64,000 bases of DNA from Flavobacterium panici (lineage in GTDB: Bacteria; Bacteroidota; Bacteroidia; Flavobacteriales; Flavobacteriaceae), in the NCBI RefSeq assembly GCF_903819335.1, contig NZ_CAIJDE010000036.1:1-64000 (forward strand), given 5' to 3'. The translations under genes and the position numbers were made by a program. The notes under the pieces were generated by a model. The model made no database searches. It saw only the letters and a program-made list of their open reading frames with translations, and was not told where the DNA came from. Below are positions 1 to 7,830 of the stretch, piece by piece; position 1 is the stretch's first letter; the number at the start of each line of letters is the position of its first letter.

Positions 1-42
1 CTGTGAGAAACAAAATAATCCATCGAGTTTTTGCAGTAATAA

Positions 43-76
43 AAAACCAAACCTTTTATGAAAAAGATTTGGTTTT
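43..76. terminator. Probable bidirectional intrinsic terminator
   Basis: AAAACCAAA (43-51) pairs with TTTGGTTTT (68-76), and the inner arms CTTTT (53-57) and AAAAG (62-66) extend the hairpin. A/T runs at both sides allow termination on either strand. It would close the minus-strand gene ending at 163 or a plus-strand gene entering from the left. Confidence 0.6.
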
Positions 77-162
77 ATCATAGAAATCGAAATGACAAGC
101 CAGATGCTTATTACGGACTTAAAAAACTTTGCGCTTTTGCGACTTTGCGAGAAATTGACTTT

Positions 163-723
163 TTACAAATTCTCGATCTGAATACGTTTCTTATCTTTCA
201 GCTGTTTAAAATAAGTAGGCGTGAAACCCGTAATTTTCTTAAACTGATTACTTAAATGCGCTACGTTACTGTAGTTTAAAAGATCAGCGATTTCACTTAA
301 AGAAAGCTCATTGTAAATCAATAATTCTTTTACCTTTTCTATTTTCTGGCTGATAAAATACTTTTCAATGGTAGTATTTTCTATTTCAGAGAAAAGATTA
401 CTTAACGAATTATAATCCTGATTGATGTTTTTGACTAAATAATCAGATAAATTGATTTTGAGTTCGTTGTTTTTATGATGAACCAAATCCACAATAAGAT
501 TTTTTATTTTCTCGATGGTTTTCGTTTTTTTATCATCGAGTAAATCAAAACCTAAAGTCTGCAGGTTTTTAAGCAACAGTTGTTTTTGAGAATCGTTGAG
601 ATCATCTTGCAGTTCGACTTCGCCCAATTCGACAGAAATAGTCTGAAGTCCGAGTTTTTCAAACTCAGACTTCACAACCATTTTACAACGGGCGCACACC
701 ATGTTTTTGATGTAGAGCGTCAT
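163..723 (-). CDS. AraC-type regulator with N-terminal HMA-like metal-binding domain
   Basis: A protein of about 186 residues. Residues 1-65 look like a heavy-metal-associated domain with the MxCxxC metal site (MVCARC, Cys10 and Cys13). Residues 90-180 form an AraC-type helix-turn-helix region (SLSEIADLLNYSNVAHLSNQ and the FTPTYFKQL end motif). The ATG at 723 is preferred over upstream in-frame codons because it lies 2 bp after the stop of the DUF3347 gene and starts the HMA domain cleanly. By family knowledge the HMA part would sense copper or a similar soft metal and the HTH would control nearby genes; the DUF3347 and Cys-rich neighbours fit a copper role. The exact metal is inference. Confidence 0.8.
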   Translation of the reverse strand: MTLYIKNMVCARCKMVVKSEFEKLGLQTISVELGEVELQDDLNDSQKQLLLKNLQTLGFDLLDDKKTKTIEKIKNLIVDLVHHKNNELKINLSDYLVKNINQDYNSLSNLFSEIENTTIEKYFISQKIEKVKELLIYNELSLSEIADLLNYSNVAHLSNQFKKITGFTPTYFKQLKDKKRIQIENL

Positions 724-725
724 AT

Positions 726-1256
726 TTATTTGATGGTTTCTACCACGTTTCCGCAAGTTAACATCGAAGAACCGTAATACGGATTCTTAACTGCTTTTTC
801 CTTGCTTAACCAATCTGCGTCTGCCATTGGGCAATATTGTTTGTAAACAACATCAGTTGATTTTGAAACTTTAATTAAAGTGTATGTGTTTTTTGAAAGA
901 GATTTAAAAGTCTCACGTTGCTTTTTTAAATCTGTTGTAGTCGAAATACTTTTGGCATCGGCAGTTAGTTTTTTTACCACTTTCATCCAGGCAGTATGTT
1001 CGTCAGTTTTTAATTTGTCCATTTTTATGGCGGTAATCGCATTTAATAAATCTTTGGCTTTCGCCGAAGTTGATTTTGCATCGCTTTTAATTAAAGCATC
1101 TTTTACAGTAAAATAAGCATCATAAACAGATTGCAGCTGACTTGAATTAGCGATTTCAATTCCTGTTTCTGTTACTTTTATTGTATTGGACTGAATCGTA
1201 TTTGCAGAAAATAATAATGTGATTATTGTTGCTATAGTTGATATCGTGTTTTTCAT
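726..1256 (-). CDS. DUF3347 domain exported protein (copper-associated)
   Basis: 176 residues with an N-terminal signal peptide (about 1-23). The helical body ends in the DUF3347 signature: YCPMADADWL (Cys142) and SSMLTCGNVVETI (Cys168). DUF3347 proteins and domains occur with CusB-type copper efflux adaptors, and the Cys/Met-containing C-terminus is thought to hold metal. The gene ends 2 bp before the HMA-AraC regulator on the same strand, so the two are very likely one transcript and a sensor/effector pair. It probably acts in the periplasm. Family assignment is firm; copper as ligand is inferred from family and context. Confidence 0.8.
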   Translation of the reverse strand: MKNTISTIATIITLLFSANTIQSNTIKVTETGIEIANSSQLQSVYDAYFTVKDALIKSDAKSTSAKAKDLLNAITAIKMDKLKTDEHTAWMKVVKKLTADAKSISTTTDLKKQRETFKSLSKNTYTLIKVSKSTDVVYKQYCPMADADWLSKEKAVKNPYYGSSMLTCGNVVETIK

Positions 1257-1328
1257 TGTATGTAAATTTTGATAGAGAATTTAATTTTTCTCTAAGTTAA
1301 ATAATTTAGGATGTTTTTAATCTCGCAA

Positions 1329-1346
1329 TCCCGATAGCTATCGGGA
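1329..1346. repeat. 18-bp perfect palindrome TCCCGATAGCTATCGGGA
   Basis: An exact palindrome in the 161-bp gap between the Cys-rich gene and the DUF3347 gene. It is GC-richer than its surroundings. From memory, CCCGATAGCTATCGGG-type palindromes recur between genes in flavobacteria, so this may be a dispersed REP-like element and not a local operator. There is no T-run right after it, so it is not a classical terminator. Confidence 0.6.
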
Positions 1347-1417
1347 GCAAAGTTTTATATTTCTTAGAGCCTTTGTACCTTCTTGGCAGAATATAATTAT
1401 GGCTGTCAGAAATAGAA

Positions 1418-1801
1418 TTACTTTATTTTAGGAATTAACCAAATAGAAGTAAACCCATCAGAAATGCTGGCGGTTTTATAATAAGAAATAGATTTCTCCG
1501 AAGAAAAATTAAAGAGATTATTTTCGAATTCAAATTCGTTTGTAGTAATTAAACTAAATTGTAAAGCAGTAGTTGTGCAGCTCGAATGATCACATTTTCC
1601 GCTGCAGCCGTGCTGATCTTTAGAATCATGACCTTTTTTGCAGCAATCTTCCTGACAAGAATGGGAATTCTCTTTTTTAGAAACAGCTTTCTTTTCGCAT
1701 GAAGTTTTCTCAGCAGATTTTCCACACGCATGACCTGAATTGGACATCAAAAAGAAGCCAAGAGTTAAAAGGAAAAATAATATGTGAACTTTTTTCTTCA
1801 A
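1418..1801 (-). CDS. Small exported Cys/His-rich protein, probable metal binder
   Basis: 127 residues. An N-terminal signal peptide (about 1-24) is followed by a segment with eight cysteines and several histidines between about residues 25 and 80, including HSCQEDCCKKGHD and HGCSGKCDHSSC. The remaining 45 residues are ordinary and may be a beta-rich tail. No named family was recognised. The Cys/His density and the position next to the HMA-AraC/DUF3347 genes point to periplasmic copper or zinc binding, which is inference. It is separated from the DUF3347 gene by 161 bp, so it may have its own promoter. Confidence 0.65.
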   Translation of the reverse strand: MKKKVHILFFLLTLGFFLMSNSGHACGKSAEKTSCEKKAVSKKENSHSCQEDCCKKGHDSKDQHGCSGKCDHSSCTTTALQFSLITTNEFEFENNLFNFSSEKSISYYKTASISDGFTSIWLIPKIK

Positions 1802-1869
1802 TGAAAATGCTTTGGAATTACAAATTTAGATAATTTTTTAGAGCCGTTACTTATTTAAGATTTCAAATT

Positions 1870-2703
1870 TTATGTTTTCTTAAAATCAGTCGGCTTCATG
1901 TTTTTCTTCTTTTTAAAATAATTCGAAAGATGGCTTTCATCAGTAAAACCAAATTCATAAGCAATTTGTTTTATAGAAAGCTTGTCGTTATGAATCCGTT
2001 TTTCGATTAAAGTCGTTCGCAAATTATTAATGTATTCGCGATAACTGATAGAAAAAGTCCTTTTAAAATAAGCACTAAAATAAGTTTCGGCAATATTAAA
2101 ATGACTGGCAATGACTTTTATCTGAACCAATTTCGGGTTGTAAATATTCTGATGAATATAAGTCGCAATTTGTTCGTTGTCGATATGCGTCGATTCCATT
2201 CGCAGATTCATACATTTTATAGTTTCTTTGATTACTCCAAAAATCGAAAGAATCTGATAAAAGATAATAGGCGAAGTCGAAACATCGGTTTTACAATTAT
2301 AAGCCGTAATATTTTCGATTGTATTTTTAAGAATCGTTTTGCACGGATCGTCTAATTTTAAAACGGTTTCCTTTAATAATTTATCACGCATAAAATTTTC
2401 AGGCGTGTGAATTAAGAATTCATCGCAGGTTAAATTTTGTTTGGAGTTAAAATAATTATCCGTGAATTTGATATAAACAAAGCGTGTTGATTTTTTAATA
2501 TCAAAATAATGTTCGTCTTCTGGCGAAATCACAAATAAATCTCCGGATTTGTACGGAAGAAGATTATTGTTGAGGTGATGAATGCCGCTTCCTTTCTTTA
2601 TATAGATGATTTCGTAATAGGTATGTGTATGCGGCGGAAGATGAAATTTTTCATCTTCAAACTCATGAATGACAAGAGTTTCAAATTGATTTAATTTCGG
2701 CAT
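1870..2703 (-). CDS. AraC family regulator with cupin sensor domain
   Basis: 277 residues. The N-terminal half is a cupin-like sensor: HTHTYYEIIYIKKGSG near residue 25 and GDLFVISPEDEHYF near 55. The C-terminal 100 residues are an AraC/XylS double helix-turn-helix ending in the family motif IAYEFGFTDESHLSNYFKKK. It starts 103 bp from the divergent MFS exporter gene, and dyad sequences lie between them, so it probably controls itself and the exporter. The effector cannot be read from sequence. Confidence 0.85.
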   Translation of the reverse strand: MPKLNQFETLVIHEFEDEKFHLPPHTHTYYEIIYIKKGSGIHHLNNNLLPYKSGDLFVISPEDEHYFDIKKSTRFVYIKFTDNYFNSKQNLTCDEFLIHTPENFMRDKLLKETVLKLDDPCKTILKNTIENITAYNCKTDVSTSPIIFYQILSIFGVIKETIKCMNLRMESTHIDNEQIATYIHQNIYNPKLVQIKVIASHFNIAETYFSAYFKRTFSISYREYINNLRTTLIEKRIHNDKLSIKQIAYEFGFTDESHLSNYFKKKKNMKPTDFKKT

Positions 2704-2712
2704 GTTTTATTA

Positions 2713-2740
2713 TTACAAGTTTATGTTGTAAATGTACAAC
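2713..2740. promoter_or_regulatory. Overlapping dyads in the AraC/MFS divergent promoter
   Basis: TTACAA (2713-2718) and TTGTAA (2726-2731) form one dyad. GTTGTA (2725-2730) and TACAAC (2735-2740) form a second, exact 6-4-6 dyad that shares the middle half-site. The site lies just upstream of the AraC start and upstream of the MFS -7 box, the expected place for an operator used by the divergent AraC regulator. Confidence 0.45.
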
Positions 2741-2761
2741 TTTTTTCTTGCTTAATGGTGT

Positions 2762-2769
2762 TAAATTTG
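2762..2769 (+). promoter_or_regulatory. -7 box TAAATTTG for the MFS gene
   Basis: Matches the Bacteroidota primary-sigma -7 consensus TAnnTTTG, 37 bp before the ATG at 2807. No convincing -33 TTG at the usual spacing is seen. Confidence 0.5.
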
Positions 2770-2806
2770 CAACGTAGAAAGTCTTTCCCTTTCTCATCCA
2801 ATCAAA

Positions 2807-3973
2807 ATGAAAAAAAGTCTTATTGCACTCTCTTTTGGAGGCTTAACAATCGGTATAACCGAATTTGTAATGATGGGTCTTCTTCCTGATATCGCTTCAG
2901 ATATGAAAGTTAGTATTCCCGTTGCCGGATATTTAATTTCTGCTTATGCACTTGGAGTCGTTATTGGCGCTCCTTTATTAGTAATACTTGGAAGAAATTT
3001 TCCACCTAAAAAAATGCTTTTAATTTTAGCTTTGATGTTAACGGTTTTTAACGCGCTTTCGATTATTGCACCTTCTTATAATTTTTTATTTGCTTCGCGA
3101 TTTTTATCGGGATTACCGCATGGAGCGTTTTTTGGAGTGGGTGCGGTAGTCGCAAGCCGTTTAGCCGATAAAGGAAAAGAAGCACAGGCGATTGCGATTA
3201 TGTTTTCGGGTTTAACCCTTGCTAATTTAATTGGTGTCCCAATCGGAACTTACATTGGACATAATTTTATCTGGCGTTATACTTTTGTATTAATTGCCGT
3301 TGTGGGTCTGTTAACCTTTTTGCTTATTTCTTTATGGATGCCAAAGCTGGATAAAGGCGAAACAGTAAATATGAAAAAACAATTAGAATTTTTCAAAAGA
3401 ACCGAAGCTTGGCTAATTATAGGAATTACTGCCATTGGTTTTGGAGGATTATTTGCCTGGATTAGTTATATCGCTCCTTTATTAATCAATGTTTCGAAAT
3501 TTGGCGAAGGCGATGTTTCGTATATTTTAATTCTGGCAGGTCTTGGAATGGTAGTTGGAAATTTTGCCGGAGGAAAACTGGCAGATAAATATTCACCTGC
3601 ACCAACTACTTTAGCTTTGTTGTTTATCATGTCAATCGATTTGGTTTTAGTTTACTTTTTCTCATCAAATCAATATATTTCATTGTTTTTGACATTCTTA
3701 ACGGGAGCTATTTCTTTCTCGGTTATTGCGCCAATTCAAATGTTAATGATACGAACTGCAAAAGGGGCAGAGATGATTGCTTCGGCATCTTTGCAGGGAA
3801 GTTTTAATATCGGAAACGCTCTTGGAGCTTTCCTTGGCGGATTACCTTTAACAGCCGGATACAGCTACGAATCTCCAAATCTTATAGGAGTTGGAATGTC
3901 TATTGTTGGAATGCTTATCACAGTGACTTTAATTAAAATGCGCAAGAATGATTTGAAGCTTCAAAGCGCATAA
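2807..3973 (+). CDS. MFS transporter, AraJ/NepI-like drug or sugar exporter
   Basis: 388 residues with about 12 hydrophobic membrane segments. The start carries the DHA1 arabinose/purine efflux signature (GITEFVMMGLLPDIA, residues 16-30), and a positively charged loop follows TM2 (GRNFPPKK). Proton-driven export from the inner membrane is the family role; the substrate is not readable. It is a single-gene unit with a -7 box upstream, an intrinsic terminator just downstream and a divergent AraC gene that is its likely regulator. Length is normal for the family. Confidence 0.85.
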   Translation: MKKSLIALSFGGLTIGITEFVMMGLLPDIASDMKVSIPVAGYLISAYALGVVIGAPLLVILGRNFPPKKMLLILALMLTVFNALSIIAPSYNFLFASRFLSGLPHGAFFGVGAVVASRLADKGKEAQAIAIMFSGLTLANLIGVPIGTYIGHNFIWRYTFVLIAVVGLLTFLLISLWMPKLDKGETVNMKKQLEFFKRTEAWLIIGITAIGFGGLFAWISYIAPLLINVSKFGEGDVSYILILAGLGMVVGNFAGGKLADKYSPAPTTLALLFIMSIDLVLVYFFSSNQYISLFLTFLTGAISFSVIAPIQMLMIRTAKGAEMIASASLQGSFNIGNALGAFLGGLPLTAGYSYESPNLIGVGMSIVGMLITVTLIKMRKNDLKLQSA

Positions 3974-3993
3974 ATTTTATATTTCTAAATATC

Positions 3994-4024
3994 AAACCCT
4001 TAGATTATTTCTAAGGGTTTTTTT
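3994..4024 (+). terminator. Intrinsic terminator after the MFS gene
   Basis: AAACCCTTAGA (3994-4004), loop TTATT, TCTAAGGGTTT (4010-4020), then TTTT. Perfect 11-bp stem, 20 bp after the stop codon. Confidence 0.85.
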
Positions 4025-4402
4025 ATGGCCAAAAAATATTTTAGGATTTGTTTAGGGTTTTGAGTGCTTGTTTAAGGACTGTAGTAGAAGTTTAAAAAAC
4101 AAGTTATAGGTTTCTTTTTTGAAAGAAAACTTGTTAAAAATTACATGAGTTAAAAATTTTATTTGATTTTTCCAGCAATTTTAAATGTTAAAAACACACT
4201 TAAAAATTTATTAAATTGTAAGCTTGTAATCGATTGTTTTTTTAGATAAAATCGTAACAAATTATCAAATTACGATAATATATTTAATATTTATATATCG
4301 GTAAAATTACAGAAGTCGTATAAAAAAGCTGTTTTATTTTTGATATATAATTCTATTTATGAAATTTTTATGAAATTTAATTTTTTATATTGAAAAAAGA
4401 TC
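4025..4402. other. AT-rich intergenic region before the SusC gene
   Basis: No credible gene. It holds a hairpin at 4098-4135 (AACAAGT paired with ACTTGTT, with inner arms TTTCTTT and AAAGAAA) and a second, imperfect copy of the SusC operator at 4224-4236. The rest is AT-rich without recognisable structure. Confidence 0.5.
4224..4236. promoter_or_regulatory. Second, imperfect operator copy TTGTAATCGATTG
   Basis: Shares TGTAATCGATT with the perfect palindrome at 4411-4424, about 187 bp upstream of it. The spacing would permit DNA looping by a tetrameric repressor. That is inference from arrangement only. Confidence 0.4.
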
Positions 4403-4424
4403 TATGTTTGTGTAATCGATTACA
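4403..4424 (+). promoter_or_regulatory. SusC promoter: -7 box abutting palindrome TGTAATCGATTACA
   Basis: TATGTTTG (4403-4410) fits the TAnnTTTG -7 box. It is followed at once by the perfect 14-bp palindrome TGTAATCGATTACA (4411-4424), which would cover the transcription start. This is the classic place for a repressor site and resembles LacI-family operators in symmetry. The leader to the SusC ATG would be about 175 nt. Confidence 0.6.
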
Positions 4425-4597
4425 ACTTTTTCGGGCATTGTTAATAGAAGTTTCGATTCTTACAAAAACAGAATGATTAAAATTCCAAAATAGTATAGAC
4501 GTATGCTTTGTTATTAATAGCAGAGACTGGACTTGCAAACAAAAAAAGAAACCACAAAAACCACTTTTAAACAATTTACTAACTTAAACAAACAACC

Positions 4598-7500
4598 ATG
4601 AATTTTAAAGATTTATTAAACAAGGGAGCAAATCATTGCTTTGCATTTGTTTTTTTATTGTGCTTGCTGTTGAGCAATCGAGCGAATGCTCAGACAGTGA
4701 CAATAGAAGGAACCGTTAAGGATGCAGCCGGACTTTCTTTGCCAGGGGTTAATGTACTGGAGAAAGGAACGAAGAACGGGACTTCTACAGATTTTGACGG
4801 CCACTATAAATTAAAATTAACCAATCCAAAAGCGGTTTTAAGCTTTTCATTTATAGGATTTAAAACTATTGAAATACCTACAGAAGGAAAAGCCAAAGTA
4901 AATGCAACGATGTCTGAAGATTCTAATAACCTAAACGAGGTTGTTGTAATTGGATATGGAACTTCAAAAAAATCTGATTTAACGGGTGCGGTGGCGACAT
5001 TTTCCGGAAATGAAATGCGTAAAATTCCTGTTCCTAACGTAGCAGAAGCCTTAACGGGACGTATAGCGGGAGTTCAGGTAACTTCTTCGGAAGGTTCGCC
5101 AGATTCAAACGTGCAGATTAGAATTCGTGGAAACGGTTCTTTAACGCAGGATGCTTCACCGTTATACATTGTGGACGGATTTCCGGTAAATAATATTAAT
5201 GACATTTCTTCTTCTGATATTGATACTATGACCATATTAAAAGATGCATCTTCTACCGCAATTTATGGTTCAAGAGGTGCGTATGGAGTTGTTATTGTAA
5301 CGACTAAGAAAGGTAAAGATGGTAAAATCTCTGTAAACTATAATATGTTTTACGGTATGAAAAAAATAGCCAATACGATTGATGTTACAGCTCCGGAAGA
5401 TTATGTGAAATGGCAGTATGAGTACGCTTTGCTTAAGGATAGTGCTAATTTAAATTCTTATGAGAAATATTTTGGTTCATGGAATGATTATGACATGTAC
5501 AAAGGCATGAAAGGTAATGACTGGCAAAGACAGGTTTTTGGACGTACAGGTGAAGTTCAAAGCCGTGACTTATCTATTCGAGGCGGTTCAGACAAGATGA
5601 ACTATAATTTCAATTATGCTCATTATGATGAAAAAGCAATCATGGACGGATCAGATTTTAATAGAAATAACTTGTCACTGGCTTTAAACAGTAAAGCTTC
5701 TGATAAAGTTGATTTGAGTTTTACAGTTCGTTATTCAGATACAGAAATTAATGGTGGTGGAATGAACGAGCAAAATGAAGTTTCATCGGCAGATTCCCGT
5801 TTAAAAAATATTGTGGGATATGCTCCAATTCCTGTTCCGGGTTTAACAACTGATGATACTGATGAAGCGGTTTCGGATAATTTAACGCATCCTTTTGTGG
5901 CTATTGCTGACACTGACCGTCAGCAGTTTAGAAAAAACTTTAATATGCTGGGAAGTTTTTCATGGAAACTTACTTCAGATTTAGTGTTTAAAACAGAATT
6001 AGGTTGGGATAATTATAATTATTTAGACTATCGCTATTTTGGGCGTTCTACTTATTATGTAAAAAATAATCCGGCGGCAGAAAGACAAGGTATGCCTGCT
6101 ATGATAATGGGAGACAGAAAAGATACTCGTTTTAGAAACGCCAATACGCTGAATTATGATTTGAAAAAATTCGTTGGAGAAAATCATAGTTTAAAATTAC
6201 TTTTTGGTGAAGAATCTATTGAATACAAAAGAAATGATGTAAATACTGCTATTCATGGTTACCCATTAACTTTTGGTTTGGATCAGGCAAAAAAACTAAC
6301 GACTCAGGGAACACCGGTTTCTGTGGATAATTTCTATTTCCCGGATGATAAATTGCTTTCATTTTTTGGTCGTGTAAATTACGAGTATAAAGATCGTTAC
6401 CTTTTTACAGCAACGTATCGTGCCGATGGTTCAAGTAAATTTTTAGGTGATAATAAATGGGGATTTTTCCCGGCGGCTGCGGCAGCGTGGAAAATTTCGG
6501 GAGAAGAATTTATGAAAAATGCATCATGGATCAATTTGCTTAAACTTAGAGCAAGTTATGGTGAAGCAGGAAACAATAATATCCCGACAGGACAAATGGT
6601 TCAGAGTTTTACCTCTACAACATCTACCTGGATTAATGGTGTTGATAATTACTGGGCGCCTTCTAAAACAATGGCAAACCCGGATTTAAAATGGGAAACT
6701 ACTGTGACGCAAAACTTAGGTTTAGATTTCGATTTGTTTAAAAACCGTGTTACAGGTTCTGTTGAGGTGTATAAAAACGTTACAAAAGATTTATTGATCA
6801 ACTTCCCAATTTCTGGAGGATATGATTTCCAATATAGAAACATGGGTGAAGTTCAAAATAGCGGAGTTGAGGCCACTTTAAATCTTAACCTAATCGAAAG
6901 AGAGAAATTCGGTGTAAGCTTATCGTTTAATGCAGGATTCAACACCAATAAAATTAACTCACTTGGTGTAATGAGCAACTTTGGTGCAAGTTCCGGATGG
7001 GCTTCTACGGCAATTGGAAATGATTATTTAGTAAACGTAGGTCAGTCAATAGGTGTTATGTATGGATATAAAAGTGACGGACGTTACGAAGTATCTGATT
7101 TCAATTATAACGCAGGAACTTACACTTTAAAAACCGGAGTACCAGATGGCACTACAATTGTTGGGCCTATGAAACCGGGTGCAATGAAATTGAAAGATAT
7201 TAATGGTGATAATAAAATAGATGCAAATGATCTTACGGTGATTGGAAATGCAAACCCAAAAACGACAGGAGGTTTTGTATTGAATGCGAATGCATATGGA
7301 TTTGATCTTTCTGCAGCATTTAACTACAGGATTGGGAATGATGTTTATAATGCCAACAAAATTGAATTTTCTACTTCAATTCCAAATGGACAATATAGAA
7401 ATTTAAATACTGAAATGGCTGACGGAACAAGATGGACAAACTTTGATCCTAACACAGGACAATTAGTAACAGATCCTGCGGCACTGGGGGCTTTAAATGC

Positions 7501-7810
7501 AAATACTACAATGTGGTCACCTTATATGCCGCGTTATGTTTTTAGTGACTGGGCTGTTGAAGACGGGTCTTTTTTAAGACTTAATACTTTGAGTTTAGGT
7601 TATACTACACCAAATGATTTAACTTCTGCTTTAGGCGTTTCTAAGTTAAGATTTTACTTAACTGCCAGTAACGTATTTGTCTGGACAAAATACACCGGGC
7701 AAGATCCTGAAGCTTCAACAAGAAGAAATACGCCGTTGACTCCTGGGGTTGATTATTCAGCTTATCCAAGAAGCAGACAGTTGATATTTGGTTTAAACCT
7801 TAATTTTTAA
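4598..7810 (+). CDS. susC: SusC/RagA family TonB-linked outer membrane transporter
   Basis: 1070 residues. Signal peptide to about residue 32, a carboxypeptidase-regulatory-like domain (about 33-110, GLSLPGVNVLEKGTKNG), a TonB-box/plug region starting near LNEVVVIGYGTSKKSDLTGA, the plug motif LYIVDGFPVNNI, then a 22-strand barrel ending in phenylalanine (LIFGLNLNF). SusC proteins import oligosaccharides across the outer membrane with a SusD lid, powered by TonB. It lies 20 bp before the SusD gene in an apparent three-gene operon driven by the promoter/operator at 4403-4424. The gene name is a family label only; the substrate is unknown. Confidence 0.95.
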   Translation: MNFKDLLNKGANHCFAFVFLLCLLLSNRANAQTVTIEGTVKDAAGLSLPGVNVLEKGTKNGTSTDFDGHYKLKLTNPKAVLSFSFIGFKTIEIPTEGKAKVNATMSEDSNNLNEVVVIGYGTSKKSDLTGAVATFSGNEMRKIPVPNVAEALTGRIAGVQVTSSEGSPDSNVQIRIRGNGSLTQDASPLYIVDGFPVNNINDISSSDIDTMTILKDASSTAIYGSRGAYGVVIVTTKKGKDGKISVNYNMFYGMKKIANTIDVTAPEDYVKWQYEYALLKDSANLNSYEKYFGSWNDYDMYKGMKGNDWQRQVFGRTGEVQSRDLSIRGGSDKMNYNFNYAHYDEKAIMDGSDFNRNNLSLALNSKASDKVDLSFTVRYSDTEINGGGMNEQNEVSSADSRLKNIVGYAPIPVPGLTTDDTDEAVSDNLTHPFVAIADTDRQQFRKNFNMLGSFSWKLTSDLVFKTELGWDNYNYLDYRYFGRSTYYVKNNPAAERQGMPAMIMGDRKDTRFRNANTLNYDLKKFVGENHSLKLLFGEESIEYKRNDVNTAIHGYPLTFGLDQAKKLTTQGTPVSVDNFYFPDDKLLSFFGRVNYEYKDRYLFTATYRADGSSKFLGDNKWGFFPAAAAAWKISGEEFMKNASWINLLKLRASYGEAGNNNIPTGQMVQSFTSTTSTWINGVDNYWAPSKTMANPDLKWETTVTQNLGLDFDLFKNRVTGSVEVYKNVTKDLLINFPISGGYDFQYRNMGEVQNSGVEATLNLNLIEREKFGVSLSFNAGFNTNKINSLGVMSNFGASSGWASTAIGNDYLVNVGQSIGVMYGYKSDGRYEVSDFNYNAGTYTLKTGVPDGTTIVGPMKPGAMKLKDINGDNKIDANDLTVIGNANPKTTGGFVLNANAYGFDLSAAFNYRIGNDVYNANKIEFSTSIPNGQYRNLNTEMADGTRWTNFDPNTGQLVTDPAALGALNANTTMWSPYMPRYVFSDWAVEDGSFLRLNTLSLGYTTPNDLTSALGVSKLRFYLTASNVFVWTKYTGQDPEASTRRNTPLTPGVDYSAYPRSRQLIFGLNLNF

Positions 7811-7830
7811 TTCAGTAAAACTTTCACAAG

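Noticed and set aside
4377..4574. Short minus-strand open frame in the SusC leader
   Set aside because: It overlaps the promoter and operator and encodes a low-complexity Cys/Phe-rich peptide without a plausible start region.
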